Shown here: piece by piece, positions 51,034 through 60,333 of the stretch
Numbering within the stretch: the stretch's first letter is position 1
Layout of the letters: the number at the start of each line of letters is the position of its first letter
NCBI GenBank assembly: GCA_028683385.1
Contig: JAQUIJ010000011.1
Span: 1-64,000, forward strand
DNA from: Prolixibacteraceae bacterium
GTDB taxonomy: Bacteria > Bacteroidota > Bacteroidia > Bacteroidales > Prolixibacteraceae
Length of the DNA: 64,000 bases
Reading direction: 5' to 3'
The notes under the pieces: model-generated
Told to the model about the DNA's origin: nothing
What the model saw: only the letters and a program-made list of their open reading frames with translations
Database searches by the model: none
Made by a program: the position numbers and the translations under genes

Positions 51034-53640
51034 ATGGAAGTATCAACCATTTATAATCCGCACGAGCAAACCGAACAGGAATTGCTCGATGGTTTCGTTA
51101 TTCGTGAAAAAGAGTTCAAGACGATTTTTCAGGAGATTCAGAAAAACAAGATGCAAACGCCGCCTCAGCATTACATTATTTATGGCGTGAGGGGAAACGG
51201 CAAAACCAGCTTGTTGCTGAAGCTATTTTATGAAGTTAGGCGTGATGAAGACCTGAATAAATGGCTGATACCTATTATTTTTAAGGAAGAGCAATACAAC
51301 ATCCGAACGCTGTACAAACTCTGGGAAAATATTGCAGAACATTTGGAAGACGATTACAAGGAGTTTGCTGGCTTATCCGACAAAATGGAGCAGTTGGGTG
51401 ATTCGGATGACTACGAAGAAAAGTGTTTTGAGGTATTGCAGTCGACCCTGGAAGGCAATGGTAAAAAAATTGTTTTGCTGTTCGACAATTTTGGTGATTT
51501 CCTGAATAAACTAAAAGACAGGGAACATCAGCGGTTACGGGAAGTATTGATTACATGTGCAGATATTCGGATTGTGGGTGCCTCCACCTTTGTTGACGAA
51601 ACTACGTATGATTACGGCAAGCCTTTCTTCGATTTTTTTAAGCCCGTTTATTTAAAGGGTTTGAATAAGGAAGATACCATTAAGTTGCTTTTAAAACTCA
51701 ATGAAAGAGCAACTTCGGGCGACGTAAAACAAATTATTGAAAACAATCCGGGGCGTATTGAAGCGCTGCGGCGACTGACCAGCGGAATCCCTCGGACGAT
51801 TGTGCTACTGTACCAGATTTTTGTTGACAATGCCAACGGGAGTTCATTCAAAGATTTGGATTCGCTTTTAGATAAGGTAACTCCGCTTTACAAAGCGCGG
51901 ATGGATGATTTATCGCCCCAGCAGCAGGAAATTACAGATATTATTGCCAAAAACTGGGACGCCATTTCGGTGAATGAAATTGTTCCGAAAGCCAAAATGC
52001 CCAGCAATGCGGTTTCAGCCCAGTTGAAACAACTGGAGAAAAACCGGATTATTGAAAAGAAAGAAACATCGACCAAAAACAACCTGTATCAGATTTCGGA
52101 ACGCTTTTTTAATATCTGGTACTTAATGCGCTACAGTCGCCGGAAAGATAAGTGCAAAGTGCGGTGGCTGATAAATTTCCTCGAAATCTGGTGCGATAAA
52201 AAGGAATTAAGAATACGGGCCAAAAATCACATTGAAGGCTTAAAGACCGGAAAATTCTACGATAAATATGCTTATCATTTAAGTGAAGCCTACGCTCAAA
52301 TGGTAAGCTCACCAAAAATGCAGCACGAGCTAATTGTTTCCACCCGAGAATATTTGAAATCTATTAAAAGTGATTACTTAAACGAATTATCCGATTCTGA
52401 TATTGAACTTAATGAAGAAGCTCGAGAATATTTTAATAATGACAAACCTGAACTCGCATTAACAAAACTTTTAAAAATTGAAAGAAAAAATAAATTGCAG
52501 CTTTTTGTTATTGGGTTTATTTACCAAGAATTTCTGAAAGACTTTAAAAAAGCTGAGGAATTCTACCTATTAGCAGTTAAGAAAAATGTGATTGATGCTA
52601 TGTTTTGTTTGGGCAATATTTATAAATCTGAATATAAAGATTATGAAAAAGCTGAAAAGTATTATCTGATGGCTGTAGAAAGGGGTGATACGGAAGCTAT
52701 GCTTAATTTAGGCATCTTATATGGTGATGAATTCAAGGATAATAAAAGAGCAGAACAGATTTTCTTGATGGCTGTAGTAAAAGGTGACACAACAGCTATG
52801 ACTATTTTAGGTTACTTATATGAGCATGAATACGAGGATTACAATAAAGCAGAAGTGTATTACTTGATGGCAGTAGAAAAAGGTGATGTAAAAGCCATGG
52901 TTAACCTAGGAAGATTATACAAAAATGAATACAAGGATTACAATAAAGCAGAAGTGTATTACCTGATGGCGGTAGAAAAGGGCGATGCAAAAGCTATGCT
53001 CAATTTAGCTAATTTATATCGTAATGATTTTAAAGATTACAAAAAAGCAGAAGAATACTACCTGATGTCAGTGGAAAAAGGTGATACTAAAGCTATGGTC
53101 AGTTTAGGCTACTTATATGATAACGAATATAATGATTCCCCTAAAGCAGAAGAATTTTTCTTAATGGCTGTAGAAAAAGGAGATATAGATGCAATGAATA
53201 GTTTGGCTTGGAATTACTTTGAATTGAAAATAAAGAAAACAGAGGCTTTGGAGTACGCAAAGAGAGCATTTAATGAGGGACAAAATCTATATAACTCGCA
53301 TACATATTTGTGTATCTTGCTATGGCACAATGAAATTGAAAAAGCAATTGAGATTTCAAATGAATTTTTGAAAAAGGAGGAAAGTTATACTGAATTCTCC
53401 AAAGACATGGAGCTGTTCCTTTTATTGCTTTTGGCGAAAAAGCAATACCACCATGTTTTAAACCTCTTCAAAGAAAACAAATTCGAAATTCAGGATAGGT
53501 ACAAACCCATTTATTACGCGTTGATGTCGTTGATGCAAAATGAGTTTCCGGACGAAATTAAGCGAATGGGCAGCGAACTGGAAGAAACGGTTCAGGAAAT
53601 CTTACAGGAGATCGAACGGCTCAGTAAGGATTATGCTTAG
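51034..53640 (+). CDS. STAND-like ATPase with winged helix and Sel1/TPR-type repeat fan
   Basis: 868 residues. An N-terminal P-loop ATPase (about 20-290) has IIYGVRGNGKTSLLLKLFYE as Walker A, KIVLLFDNFGDFLNKL as Walker B and IRIVGASTFVDE as sensor 1. A winged-helix domain at about 295-365 (EITDIIAKNWDAISVNEIVP, MPSNAVSAQLKQLEKNRII) is followed by NLYQISERFFNIWYLMRYSR, the C-terminal signature of this ATPase class. After a helical linker, seven repeats of 33 residues (504 to about 735) read KAExYYLMAVEKGDxxAM-x-LGxLY, a Sel1/TPR type. The C-terminal 130 residues are helical. ATPase plus repeat fan is the STAND layout of signal-sensing proteins, but no effector enzyme domain is visible. The first gene may supply it, or the proteins regulate transcription. 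Confidence 0.8.
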   Translation: MEVSTIYNPHEQTEQELLDGFVIREKEFKTIFQEIQKNKMQTPPQHYIIYGVRGNGKTSLLLKLFYEVRRDEDLNKWLIPIIFKEEQYNIRTLYKLWENIAEHLEDDYKEFAGLSDKMEQLGDSDDYEEKCFEVLQSTLEGNGKKIVLLFDNFGDFLNKLKDREHQRLREVLITCADIRIVGASTFVDETTYDYGKPFFDFFKPVYLKGLNKEDTIKLLLKLNERATSGDVKQIIENNPGRIEALRRLTSGIPRTIVLLYQIFVDNANGSSFKDLDSLLDKVTPLYKARMDDLSPQQQEITDIIAKNWDAISVNEIVPKAKMPSNAVSAQLKQLEKNRIIEKKETSTKNNLYQISERFFNIWYLMRYSRRKDKCKVRWLINFLEIWCDKKELRIRAKNHIEGLKTGKFYDKYAYHLSEAYAQMVSSPKMQHELIVSTREYLKSIKSDYLNELSDSDIELNEEAREYFNNDKPELALTKLLKIERKNKLQLFVIGFIYQEFLKDFKKAEEFYLLAVKKNVIDAMFCLGNIYKSEYKDYEKAEKYYLMAVERGDTEAMLNLGILYGDEFKDNKRAEQIFLMAVVKGDTTAMTILGYLYEHEYEDYNKAEVYYLMAVEKGDVKAMVNLGRLYKNEYKDYNKAEVYYLMAVEKGDAKAMLNLANLYRNDFKDYKKAEEYYLMSVEKGDTKAMVSLGYLYDNEYNDSPKAEEFFLMAVEKGDIDAMNSLAWNYFELKIKKTEALEYAKRAFNEGQNLYNSHTYLCILLWHNEIEKAIEISNEFLKKEESYTEFSKDMELFLLLLLAKKQYHHVLNLFKENKFEIQDRYKPIYYALMSLMQNEFPDEIKRMGSELEETVQEILQEIERLSKDYA
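52543..53230 (+). repeat. Seven tandem 99-bp repeats in the second ATPase gene
   Basis: The unit is 33 codons. Units 4 and 5 are close at the DNA level too: a 29-nt run starting AGGATTACAATAAAGCAG at 52835 recurs unchanged at 52934, exactly 99 nt later. This points to recent duplication or ongoing recombination between units. Confidence 0.85.
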
Positions 53641-53649
53641 ATAGATATT

Positions 53650-53690
53650 AAAAACTCCCGAAATCTGTTGTAGGTTTCGGGAGTTTTGTT
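53650..53690. terminator. Bidirectional terminator after the ATPase cassette
   Basis: AAAACTCCCGAAA (53651-53663) pairs with TTTCGGGAGTTTT (53675-53687), followed by GTTTTTTC. It can also serve the S37-like peptidase gene that ends at 53698 on the minus strand. Confidence 0.9.
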
Positions 53691-53697
53691 TTTTCTC

Positions 53698-55002
53698 CTA
53701 CTTACTGTTCAGAATTTCCAGGTTACAATCCAATCCAGTCCACTCCTTAATCTTTTCAACAAATTCTTTCCTCATGTTTTCCGGCAAATTCTTGATTCGG
53801 GCAACGCCATGGCTTGCTCCCGGAATCAGGAACGATTTGGAATTGACCTTGTCGGAAACCAACACGCGGGCGGCCGACCATGCATCGATTCCACCGTAAA
53901 TGTAAAGGATGTTGTTGCCCTTTTCGGCAAGCCATTTTTGGAGGCCTGCGTGAAATGAACCATCGGTGGGTTTGGCGTTGGCTTCTTTAGGTGGAAAAGT
54001 AGCGGTTGGATTTGAGGTAAAATGCCTAAGGTACTTTTTGAAAGGAGCAATGTTATAACCGTAATATCCGGTTTCGGATGCTGCCAGATAGTAATGCGGA
54101 GCATAGTGTTTTAAATCGGAATCCGAGAAGTTCGAGATGCTTGACGTTTTCATCAGTTCGTCGAGATAATCGTCGAGCTTTTTATTGGTTGGGATACTGT
54201 CGGACGAACGACCCCATTGCCAGAAAGCAAAAGGATATTCCATTACAGCATACTCAAAAACTTTTCCGAAGTCGCCCACATAGTTGAAGCTCATCTTGGC
54301 GCCTTTGGCGTACCATTGCAGCTTTTTCATTGCTTCGTCTTCGTTCATCAGCAAAAGCTTCTGGAAATCGAATATTCGTTGGCGGATTTGCGGCGTTCCG
54401 ATTGTATCCATAAATGTATAGAGCCGGGTGTCTTCATATGCATTATCGATAGGAGCCACATACGGAATGGCCATGTCAACATCATCAGGATAGAGGTATT
54501 TGTAATAGATGGTTGTTTGCCCGCCTTTGCTGATGCCGGTACTGATCCATTTGTTCTTGTAAATTTGCCTGAGCAATTGGTTGATGTTATGAAGGTCGGC
54601 AGCAGCCTGTGTATTGGTGAGGTATTGCCATTGAACTGAATCAGGAACCGATTTCCCGAAGTAGCGGAATTCGACACTGACATTGTTGGCATTCAGGATT
54701 TGCTCAACCTCATTTTTGCCTCGCGCCATAAAATATCCGTTGGTTTCAATCACTGTTGGTAAATCAAAGCCCCGGTGCCGCAACTGTACCCATTGATAAA
54801 ACGAACCTTTCTCCGGATTCTGGTGATCGATGGGCTGTTTCACCATCAAATCATAAGTCAGATAAGGATCTCCGGGTTTGGTTACTTCGGTAAACGAAAC
54901 GTTGGGTAGATTAAATAATTCGCGTTCGAGTTGCGGTTTGTCGGTCTGAGCAAAACAGGTAATGGCGAATAGGTTAAAAAATAACAGGTAAAAATACTTC
55001 AT
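53698..55002 (-). CDS. Secreted S37/S28-like serine peptidase
   Basis: 434 residues from the ATG at 55002, which starts a signal peptide (MKYFYLLFFNLFAITCFA); 15 further upstream codons are open but add nothing plausible. It is an alpha/beta hydrolase of the PS-10/S37 tripeptidyl aminopeptidase group: nucleophile elbow GISKGGQTT, acid in YIYGGIDAWSAARV and histidine in IPGASHGVARI, with VQLRHRGFDLPTVIETNGYF and NNVSVEFRYFGKS before the nucleophile. It would clip tripeptides in the periplasm or outside. S28 is an alternative assignment; the two families share the elbow. Confidence 0.82.
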   Translation of the reverse strand: MKYFYLLFFNLFAITCFAQTDKPQLERELFNLPNVSFTEVTKPGDPYLTYDLMVKQPIDHQNPEKGSFYQWVQLRHRGFDLPTVIETNGYFMARGKNEVEQILNANNVSVEFRYFGKSVPDSVQWQYLTNTQAAADLHNINQLLRQIYKNKWISTGISKGGQTTIYYKYLYPDDVDMAIPYVAPIDNAYEDTRLYTFMDTIGTPQIRQRIFDFQKLLLMNEDEAMKKLQWYAKGAKMSFNYVGDFGKVFEYAVMEYPFAFWQWGRSSDSIPTNKKLDDYLDELMKTSSISNFSDSDLKHYAPHYYLAASETGYYGYNIAPFKKYLRHFTSNPTATFPPKEANAKPTDGSFHAGLQKWLAEKGNNILYIYGGIDAWSAARVLVSDKVNSKSFLIPGASHGVARIKNLPENMRKEFVEKIKEWTGLDCNLEILNSK

Positions 55003-55068
55003 ACATCTATTAGTTTGACGTTTAAAATCTTGTAACAATTTGAACAATGAATTCTATTACAGAAGATT

Positions 55069-56031
55069 TCACTGTTCTATTTTTTCGGATAATCCATAAA
55101 TCATGGGATTCCCTTTTCTTAAGTTAATCGAAATGTCATCAATCAGAAATTTATTCAATCCTTTATTCCAGACATAAATTTGCAATTGAATATCGGGATA
55201 GTTTAAATTCATATCCGACAGTTTTACTGAATGATGAATCGTAATCCAATCCTTTTTATCCAGACAAGTATTTGTAATATATCGGTCGAATGAAGTTCCG
55301 CTCCAAAAGAAGTTTTGATCAGTTGAATTTAGGGTAGCAACGAGCAATATATCATCGCTTTTTCCTGTTAAATGCACTTTTGCCGATATGTCGATGAAAT
55401 TATTCTTGTTTAACATGACCTCACTCAACGGAATTGCAAATTTTGGTCCCCATTCAGTTTTTCCATCGAGCTCGTAGGAAAACTTTCCGGAAAAGGCTAA
55501 GGAATCACTGATTTTATTTTCATCAATTGATGACCATAATTTCTTTCCTTTTGTTTCGAAATCTTGTAAGTCGATGACTTTTTCAGAATTGTTTGACTTC
55601 GAAAAAACAAAGGTCGTACCTCCGGCATAGTTCTTTTGCTTTTCGATTTCAGGAAAATAGTCTTGAATTAAAGGAACCACATTGGGATCGATACTTGATA
55701 AACATCCAAAATACATATAATCGGATACCTGAGATTGTTTTTGAATGTATGCGATAAAATCCTTCTCAGAACCAAAAGAATCATACCAAACGAAGTCGGT
55801 TTTGTGATTCAGCTTGTCGATGTAGTACTGTGATATCTTTTTATTTTCATCATTGGAATAGATTATGCAAGCAATACTATTAAATGTTCTTTTTGCGGAT
55901 TCCTGATCAGCTAGAATTTGCTCATAAGGGGAATTATAGAACAATTCATAATGCTTTCTTTCTTTAACAACAGCATAGGTGTTTACTGAAAGAATGGCAA
56001 AAACCAGAATCAGATTTGCTTTGATTGGCAT
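55069..56031 (-). CDS. C-terminal part of a frameshifted GT39-type glycosyltransferase
   Basis: 320 residues from the first ATG of this frame, but the frame stays open upstream through ...FFVLFGHFKSMPIKAN, which continues logically from the end of the gene at 56036. The part has the last transmembrane helix (ANLILVFAILSVNTYAVV), then a periplasmic domain (HYELFYNSPYEQILADQESA) and a beta-sandwich-like end (SYELDGKTEWGPKFAIPLSE ... KFLIDDISINL). Alone it has no start context and no catalytic motif. I read it as the second half of one gene of about 650 codons, broken by a single-base shift near 56036-56050; sequencing error is a possible alternative. Confidence 0.65.
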   Translation of the reverse strand: MPIKANLILVFAILSVNTYAVVKERKHYELFYNSPYEQILADQESAKRTFNSIACIIYSNDENKKISQYYIDKLNHKTDFVWYDSFGSEKDFIAYIQKQSQVSDYMYFGCLSSIDPNVVPLIQDYFPEIEKQKNYAGGTTFVFSKSNNSEKVIDLQDFETKGKKLWSSIDENKISDSLAFSGKFSYELDGKTEWGPKFAIPLSEVMLNKNNFIDISAKVHLTGKSDDILLVATLNSTDQNFFWSGTSFDRYITNTCLDKKDWITIHHSVKLSDMNLNYPDIQLQIYVWNKGLNKFLIDDISINLRKGNPMIYGLSEKIEQ

Positions 56032-56035
56032 TGAT

Positions 56036-57001
56036 TTAAAATGGCCAAATAAAACAAAGAAAAGGCATACTGAAGATCAAAACCGAATATTGAAGGACAC
56101 TATTAACGTATTTTGAGTAAAAAAAACCGATTAGAAAAGGGAGAATAAACCAACTCAGGAATAATGTAAAATGCCTGAAATTTTGTTGGATTTTTCCTGA
56201 CTTGAAAAGCCCAAAGATTATAAGTAATGCTATCAGTAAATACGTCACAGTTGAGAAATCAAAAATATAGCCCAGATAATTTAGTATAAAATCATTATTC
56301 GGTTTTCCCAACCAACCTCCAACTCCCCCAACTTTTAATTGATAGATAAAAATCTGAAGATGTGGAATATAAAGCAAGGCGATGATGAAACCGCTTGCCA
56401 CATATTTTAGTAAAAATTGTTTTTGAATAAAGAATATTCCGCTTATACCAACAATTGCTGCAAATAATAAACTAAAGTAATGATTGTAAGCACAAAGTGT
56501 AGCTGAAATAATAAAGAACAAACTATTCAGGTAGAACCGTTTATGAGGGTTGTGGATGATTTTTGTCCAGAAATAAACCATTAACAAGGAGAAAAACAGT
56601 CCGCTAATGTATGGTCGCGCAATCTGGCTGTACATGATTGTGAATTGAATGCTGGCCAGAAATGATGCGGATATTAAGGCAACTGTTTCATTGTACCATT
56701 CTTTGGCAATCAGGTAAATCATAAGAACCGAAAGAATACCAAAGCAAATAAAGGGCAATTTCACAATCCATTCGGAATATCCAAAGATAGCCGTCCAATA
56801 GTAAAGAAATACCTGAATCCCGGCTGGGTGACCATCCACTTTTACACCTTTCTCGATTAACTCCGAAAAACTATTAAAATGAGTCCTGAACAAAGCACTA
56901 AACTCATCGTGTGTATAGGGAATCTCAAAGTAATGATATAGCCGTAATGCGCTTGAGATAATTAGGATGAGAATAAGAATTTTGTTGTTTGTTAACTTCA
57001 T
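56036..57001 (-). CDS. N-terminal part of a frameshifted GT39-type glycosyltransferase
   Basis: 321 residues. It is a GT-C-fold enzyme of the GT39/ArnT type, which transfers sugars from polyprenyl phosphates outside the membrane: the first periplasmic loop has the acidic motif IPYTHDEFSALFR followed by VKVDGHPAGIQVFLYYW, and helices such as FICFGILSVLMIYLIAKEW and QFTIMYSQIARPYISGLFF follow. The frame ends abruptly in a helix (SMPFLCFIWPF), short of the normal 500-700 residues. The missing half is in the next frame at 55069-56031. Confidence 0.75.
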   Translation of the reverse strand: MKLTNNKILILILIISSALRLYHYFEIPYTHDEFSALFRTHFNSFSELIEKGVKVDGHPAGIQVFLYYWTAIFGYSEWIVKLPFICFGILSVLMIYLIAKEWYNETVALISASFLASIQFTIMYSQIARPYISGLFFSLLMVYFWTKIIHNPHKRFYLNSLFFIISATLCAYNHYFSLLFAAIVGISGIFFIQKQFLLKYVASGFIIALLYIPHLQIFIYQLKVGGVGGWLGKPNNDFILNYLGYIFDFSTVTYLLIALLIIFGLFKSGKIQQNFRHFTLFLSWFILPFLIGFFYSKYVNSVLQYSVLIFSMPFLCFIWPF

Positions 57002-57084
57002 CGTTACTTCAAAGGTAGTTTTGACAAAGTTATGATTTGTGAACTAATGCACAATAGTTGAACGCAAGTAACAAGCTTTCGAAA

Positions 57085-57615
57085 CTAACTCAACACCTTG
57101 TAATGCAACTGAACCAGACCTTTCTCAAACGATTTGGAATTAATAAGTTGAAGTTTTTTCTCCCGAAGTTTGGTTTTGAATAATGAAATTCCATCGCCCA
57201 ATAAAATGGGAATAATCGAAACAATGATTTCGTCAATCAAATTTTCCTGAAGTAAACGATATATCGTTTCGGCTCCACCATCACAGAAAATATTTTTGCC
57301 ATTCCTGCCTTTCAGGCTAGTTGTCAATTCAGACAAATCTCCGGAATAGAATTTTATTTTTCCCGAATCAGGTCGTGGAGTATGAGTCAGAACATAAACA
57401 TCGCGATCGCCATAATTCCATTCCGGAACCATTGACGAGACTTTGTCATACGTTTTCCGACCAAGAATTACAGTGTCAATGCCTTCCATAAAAGCCGTGT
57501 AACCATAGTCTTCACCTTCTTTCTCAACCATCGACAGAAAGCTGATGTCACCATCGGGTTTGGCAATAAAACCATCGAGGCTCATCGCAATGAAAAGAAT
57601 AATTTTGCAATTCAT
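57085..57615 (-). CDS. Dihydrofolate reductase-fold protein (RibD C-terminal family)
   Basis: 176 residues. The fold is that of DHFR/RibD-C: IILFIAMSLDGFIAKPDGDI at the start, IDTVILGRKTYDKVSSMVP, and a NADPH-binding glycine loop in IFCDGGAETIYRLLQENLID, followed by IIVSIIPILLGDGISLF. Members reduce pyrimidine or other heterocycles; physiological substrates of the stand-alone form are generally unknown. It starts 2 nt after the DUF255 gene, hence the same transcript. Confidence 0.88.
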   Translation of the reverse strand: MNCKIILFIAMSLDGFIAKPDGDISFLSMVEKEGEDYGYTAFMEGIDTVILGRKTYDKVSSMVPEWNYGDRDVYVLTHTPRPDSGKIKFYSGDLSELTTSLKGRNGKNIFCDGGAETIYRLLQENLIDEIIVSIIPILLGDGISLFKTKLREKKLQLINSKSFEKGLVQLHYKVLS

Positions 57616-57617
57616 AA

Positions 57618-59642
57618 TTAGTTTGAGATTAATGAAAGTGCTTCATCCACGGTTTCAACCGGAAGTTGGCAACTGTTATTCTGACAGATGTAAATCAGGG
57701 TCTTTCCTGAAACGAATCTGTCTTTGAGTAAAGTCAAGTCATTTTCAGTTGTTCCGGCGCAAAAAACAACATGTAGTAAATAGTTTTTCTGAAGTTCTTT
57801 CAGCAGGTTGATCGCATTCTCTCCAACAATGGCCACTTCGAAATGATTGCCTGTTAAATCGAGCATCAACTGCGACCAGTTGCTGTAACCCGATGGATAA
57901 TTGGCCATATTTCCACTAACGGTACTGAACATTTTTTGTGCTGTTTCCAGATAGTCAGGCCGGTCGAGCAGGTAAGAAAGCCGGAACAGATTTCTGGCCA
58001 TCACCGAGTTCGACGAAGGAATCACGTTGTCGTGAATTTCGATGGTTCGGGTAATCAAATCCTGCTGTTGACTGGCAGTGAAATAGAAAATTGATTTTTG
58101 CTCGTCAAAAAACTCCTGAAACGTAATCTCGGTCAGACGCTGAGCCAAATCCAGCCATTCCTTTTGTCCGCTCGCTTCAAAAAGCGCGGTATAGGCTTCG
58201 ATCGCGAAAGCATAGTCCTCCAGAAATCCAGAAATTTTGGACTGATTGTTTTTGTACGAATGGAATAAATGACCATCTGCGCCAAACAGTTTTTGCTTTA
58301 GAAAGTTGGCATTTGCAAGTGCAAGCTCAAGATATTCCGGATTGCTAAAAGCCTTGTAGCAACTGATTAATCCGGAAATGGTCATGGCATTCCACGAAGT
58401 CAGGATTTTATCATCGAGCCCAGGACGGATTCGCTTTTCGCGCTCTTTCAGCAAAAGCGATTTCCAATTCTGGACCTTTTTCTCAATATCTTCAATTGAC
58501 AATTGATGCTTTTTTACAAACGAATCGTTGTCTTCCGTTCGCATCAAAATGTATTGGTTGTGCTCCCAAAAGCCAAGAGAATTGACGTTGAAATAGTCAC
58601 CGAACAATTCAAAATCAGTACCCAGAAGTTGTTGCAATTCTGGTTTTGTCCAGGTATAAAACTTCCCTTCTTTGCCTTCGCTGTCGGCATCGAGTGCCGA
58701 ATAGAAACCATTTTCAGAAGAAAGCAGTTCTCGTTTCAGGAAAGAAACTGTTTCGGAAACTACCTGTTTATAAAGCGGGTTTTGATCGGCTTGGTACGCT
58801 TCCGAATAAAGGTGCAAAAGCTGGGCATTGTCGTAAAGCATTTTCTCGAAGTGCGGAACTTTCCATATTTCATCGGTCGAATAGCGGGCAAAACCACCGC
58901 CAATTTGATCGTAAAGTCCGCCAAAAGCCATTTTTAGCAGAGTCAGTTTAAGTTGCTCCAGAATTTTATCATCTTGAAATTGTTTTCCGGCACGAAGCAG
59001 AAATTGCCAGTTGTTTGGGAGCATAAATTTGGGAGCACCGTGGGTTCCGCCATTTTTCGTATCAAAATAACTTTGCCACTTTTTCAAAAGCGAGGGTAAA
59101 AACAGTGGATCAATTCCGGCATTTTCTACTGAAATCGGAACCAGCGAATTTTGTTCGATTCCATCTTGCAATTTCACCGCGTATTCCAATGTTTCCTTCG
59201 GATTTTCAGTATAAAATTTGGAAACTGCTTCCAGTGCTTGTATCCAATTCTCCTTCTGAAAGTATGTTCCTCCCCAGATTGGTCGACCATCGGGCAAAGC
59301 AATGCAGTTGAGTGGCCATCCACCGCGCCCTGTTAAAAGCTGAACGGCAGTCATGTAGATGTGGTCAACATCGGGTCGTTCTTCACGGTCGACTTTGATA
59401 CAGACAAAGTGAGCATTCATGTTTTTTGCCACCTCCGGATCTTCGAACGATTCGTGTTCCATGACATGGCACCAGTGACAGGCCGAATAGCCAATACTGA
59501 TGAGTAAAAGTTTGTTTTCGGTTTTGGCCTGATTCAATGCTTTTTCGCCCCACGGCTGCCAGTTCACCGGATTATGTGCATGTTGCAATAAATACGGCGA
59601 CGTTTCGTGAATCAGTTCGTTGGTATAATTGAATTGTTCCAT
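57618..59642 (-). CDS. DUF255 thioredoxin-domain protein (YyaL/SSP411-like)
   Basis: 674 residues, full length. The N-terminal thioredoxin-like domain has [49 protein letters not shown] with a CHWC pair at 55-58, and [20 protein letters not shown]. The rest is an (alpha/alpha)6 barrel related to N-acylglucosamine epimerases ([40 protein letters not shown]). The reaction is not established for this family. It precedes the RibD-like gene by 2 nt. Confidence 0.93.
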   Translation of the reverse strand: MEQFNYTNELIHETSPYLLQHAHNPVNWQPWGEKALNQAKTENKLLLISIGYSACHWCHVMEHESFEDPEVAKNMNAHFVCIKVDREERPDVDHIYMTAVQLLTGRGGWPLNCIALPDGRPIWGGTYFQKENWIQALEAVSKFYTENPKETLEYAVKLQDGIEQNSLVPISVENAGIDPLFLPSLLKKWQSYFDTKNGGTHGAPKFMLPNNWQFLLRAGKQFQDDKILEQLKLTLLKMAFGGLYDQIGGGFARYSTDEIWKVPHFEKMLYDNAQLLHLYSEAYQADQNPLYKQVVSETVSFLKRELLSSENGFYSALDADSEGKEGKFYTWTKPELQQLLGTDFELFGDYFNVNSLGFWEHNQYILMRTEDNDSFVKKHQLSIEDIEKKVQNWKSLLLKEREKRIRPGLDDKILTSWNAMTISGLISCYKAFSNPEYLELALANANFLKQKLFGADGHLFHSYKNNQSKISGFLEDYAFAIEAYTALFEASGQKEWLDLAQRLTEITFQEFFDEQKSIFYFTASQQQDLITRTIEIHDNVIPSSNSVMARNLFRLSYLLDRPDYLETAQKMFSTVSGNMANYPSGYSNWSQLMLDLTGNHFEVAIVGENAINLLKELQKNYLLHVVFCAGTTENDLTLLKDRFVSGKTLIYICQNNSCQLPVETVDEALSLISN

Positions 59643-59704
59643 GTTTCTCTTTCTGATTTGATAAGGGAAACAAGCGGGTAGGGGAGAATGTTTTATTCTG
59701 AATT

Positions 59705-60067
59705 TTAGCTCAGATCGATTTTGCTGATGAAATCTTTTAACTCTTTATCTGAAATTGAGGAGGTGGTACTTTTGTCGTAAATGGAAATTAATATAACGGT
59801 TGTGTTTTTGCCGTTATATTCAGTAAAACCTATTATTTCTGTTTCGAGATGGCTTATTACTCTTAATCCACCGCTTTTGCCTTTGTTCTTGCTTTTTGGA
59901 GCGAGTCGTATCTTATAAGTATTGTTACCAAGAGGTGTTCCCATTCTGGGATTTTCTTTCAAATCAGACTCCAGTTGTGATAATTCTCTGATTAAAGAAG
60001 GATATTTTTTTAGAAGTGGTTTTGCCTGACGCTTAAAACTTAGGGCTACCCTAACTGTCGCTTTCAT
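59705..60067 (-). CDS. RelE/ParE-type toxin
   Basis: 120 residues. The small basic protein has the RelE/ParE pattern: [19 protein letters not shown], a helical hairpin ([19 protein letters not shown]), then [20 protein letters not shown] with the family arginine pair, and [20 protein letters not shown]. It starts within the antitoxin gene (17-nt overlap), the usual arrangement in which toxin output depends on antitoxin translation. RelE homologues cut mRNA on the ribosome and ParE homologues poison gyrase; sequence does not decide which. Confidence 0.85.
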   Translation of the reverse strand: MKATVRVALSFKRQAKPLLKKYPSLIRELSQLESDLKENPRMGTPLGNNTYKIRLAPKSKNKGKSGGLRVISHLETEIIGFTEYNGKNTTVILISIYDKSTTSSISDKELKDFISKIDLS

Positions 60068-60275
60068 TCACAAAGTCTGAAAGGGTTTGAAATTCTTCAT
60101 AGTTTTTGTTCGCACCCTTTATCTCACTCAATCCATCTTTTATTGCGAGTAAAACTTCGATTTTATTTTGGAGTTTTTTATTTTCTGAAGTAATCTTTTT
60201 CCACAAATGGAAAGGAACAATTACCGAAGTTTTGACTCCGTGTTCATCGACAATATATTGCATTGCATTTTTCAT
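60051..60275 (-). CDS. Antitoxin of the RelE/ParE-type pair
   Basis: 74 residues from the ATG at 60275 (MKNAMQYIVDEHGVKTSVI); starts further upstream would lie inside or before the promoter. The N-terminus resembles short antitoxins that begin with QYIVDExGxKTxVIxPxxxW, followed by one long helix (LQNKIEVLLAIKDGLSEIKG) that should wrap the toxin and a disordered acidic tail ([14 protein letters not shown]). It precedes and overlaps the toxin gene. The pair is likely autoregulated. Confidence 0.8.
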   Translation of the reverse strand: MKNAMQYIVDEHGVKTSVIVPFHLWKKITSENKKLQNKIEVLLAIKDGLSEIKGANKNYEEFQTLSDFVNESDS

Positions 60276-60303
60276 ATTCGCATTTGTTCCTGATTCTGAA
60301 CAG

Positions 60304-60333
60304 TAAAAGTACAATTTTAGTTTTAAACCTCAA
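60304..60333 (-). promoter_or_regulatory. Promoter of the toxin-antitoxin pair
   Basis: On the minus strand TTG (60333-60331), exactly 19 nt, TACTTTTA (60311-60304), one mismatch to TAnnTTTG. The -33 element lies inside the 3' end of the PhzF gene. Confidence 0.5.

Noticed and set aside
52543-53230. CRISPR-like regular repeats
   Set aside because: The 99-nt periodicity is in frame and encodes protein repeats without spacers, so it is not a CRISPR array; none was found elsewhere.
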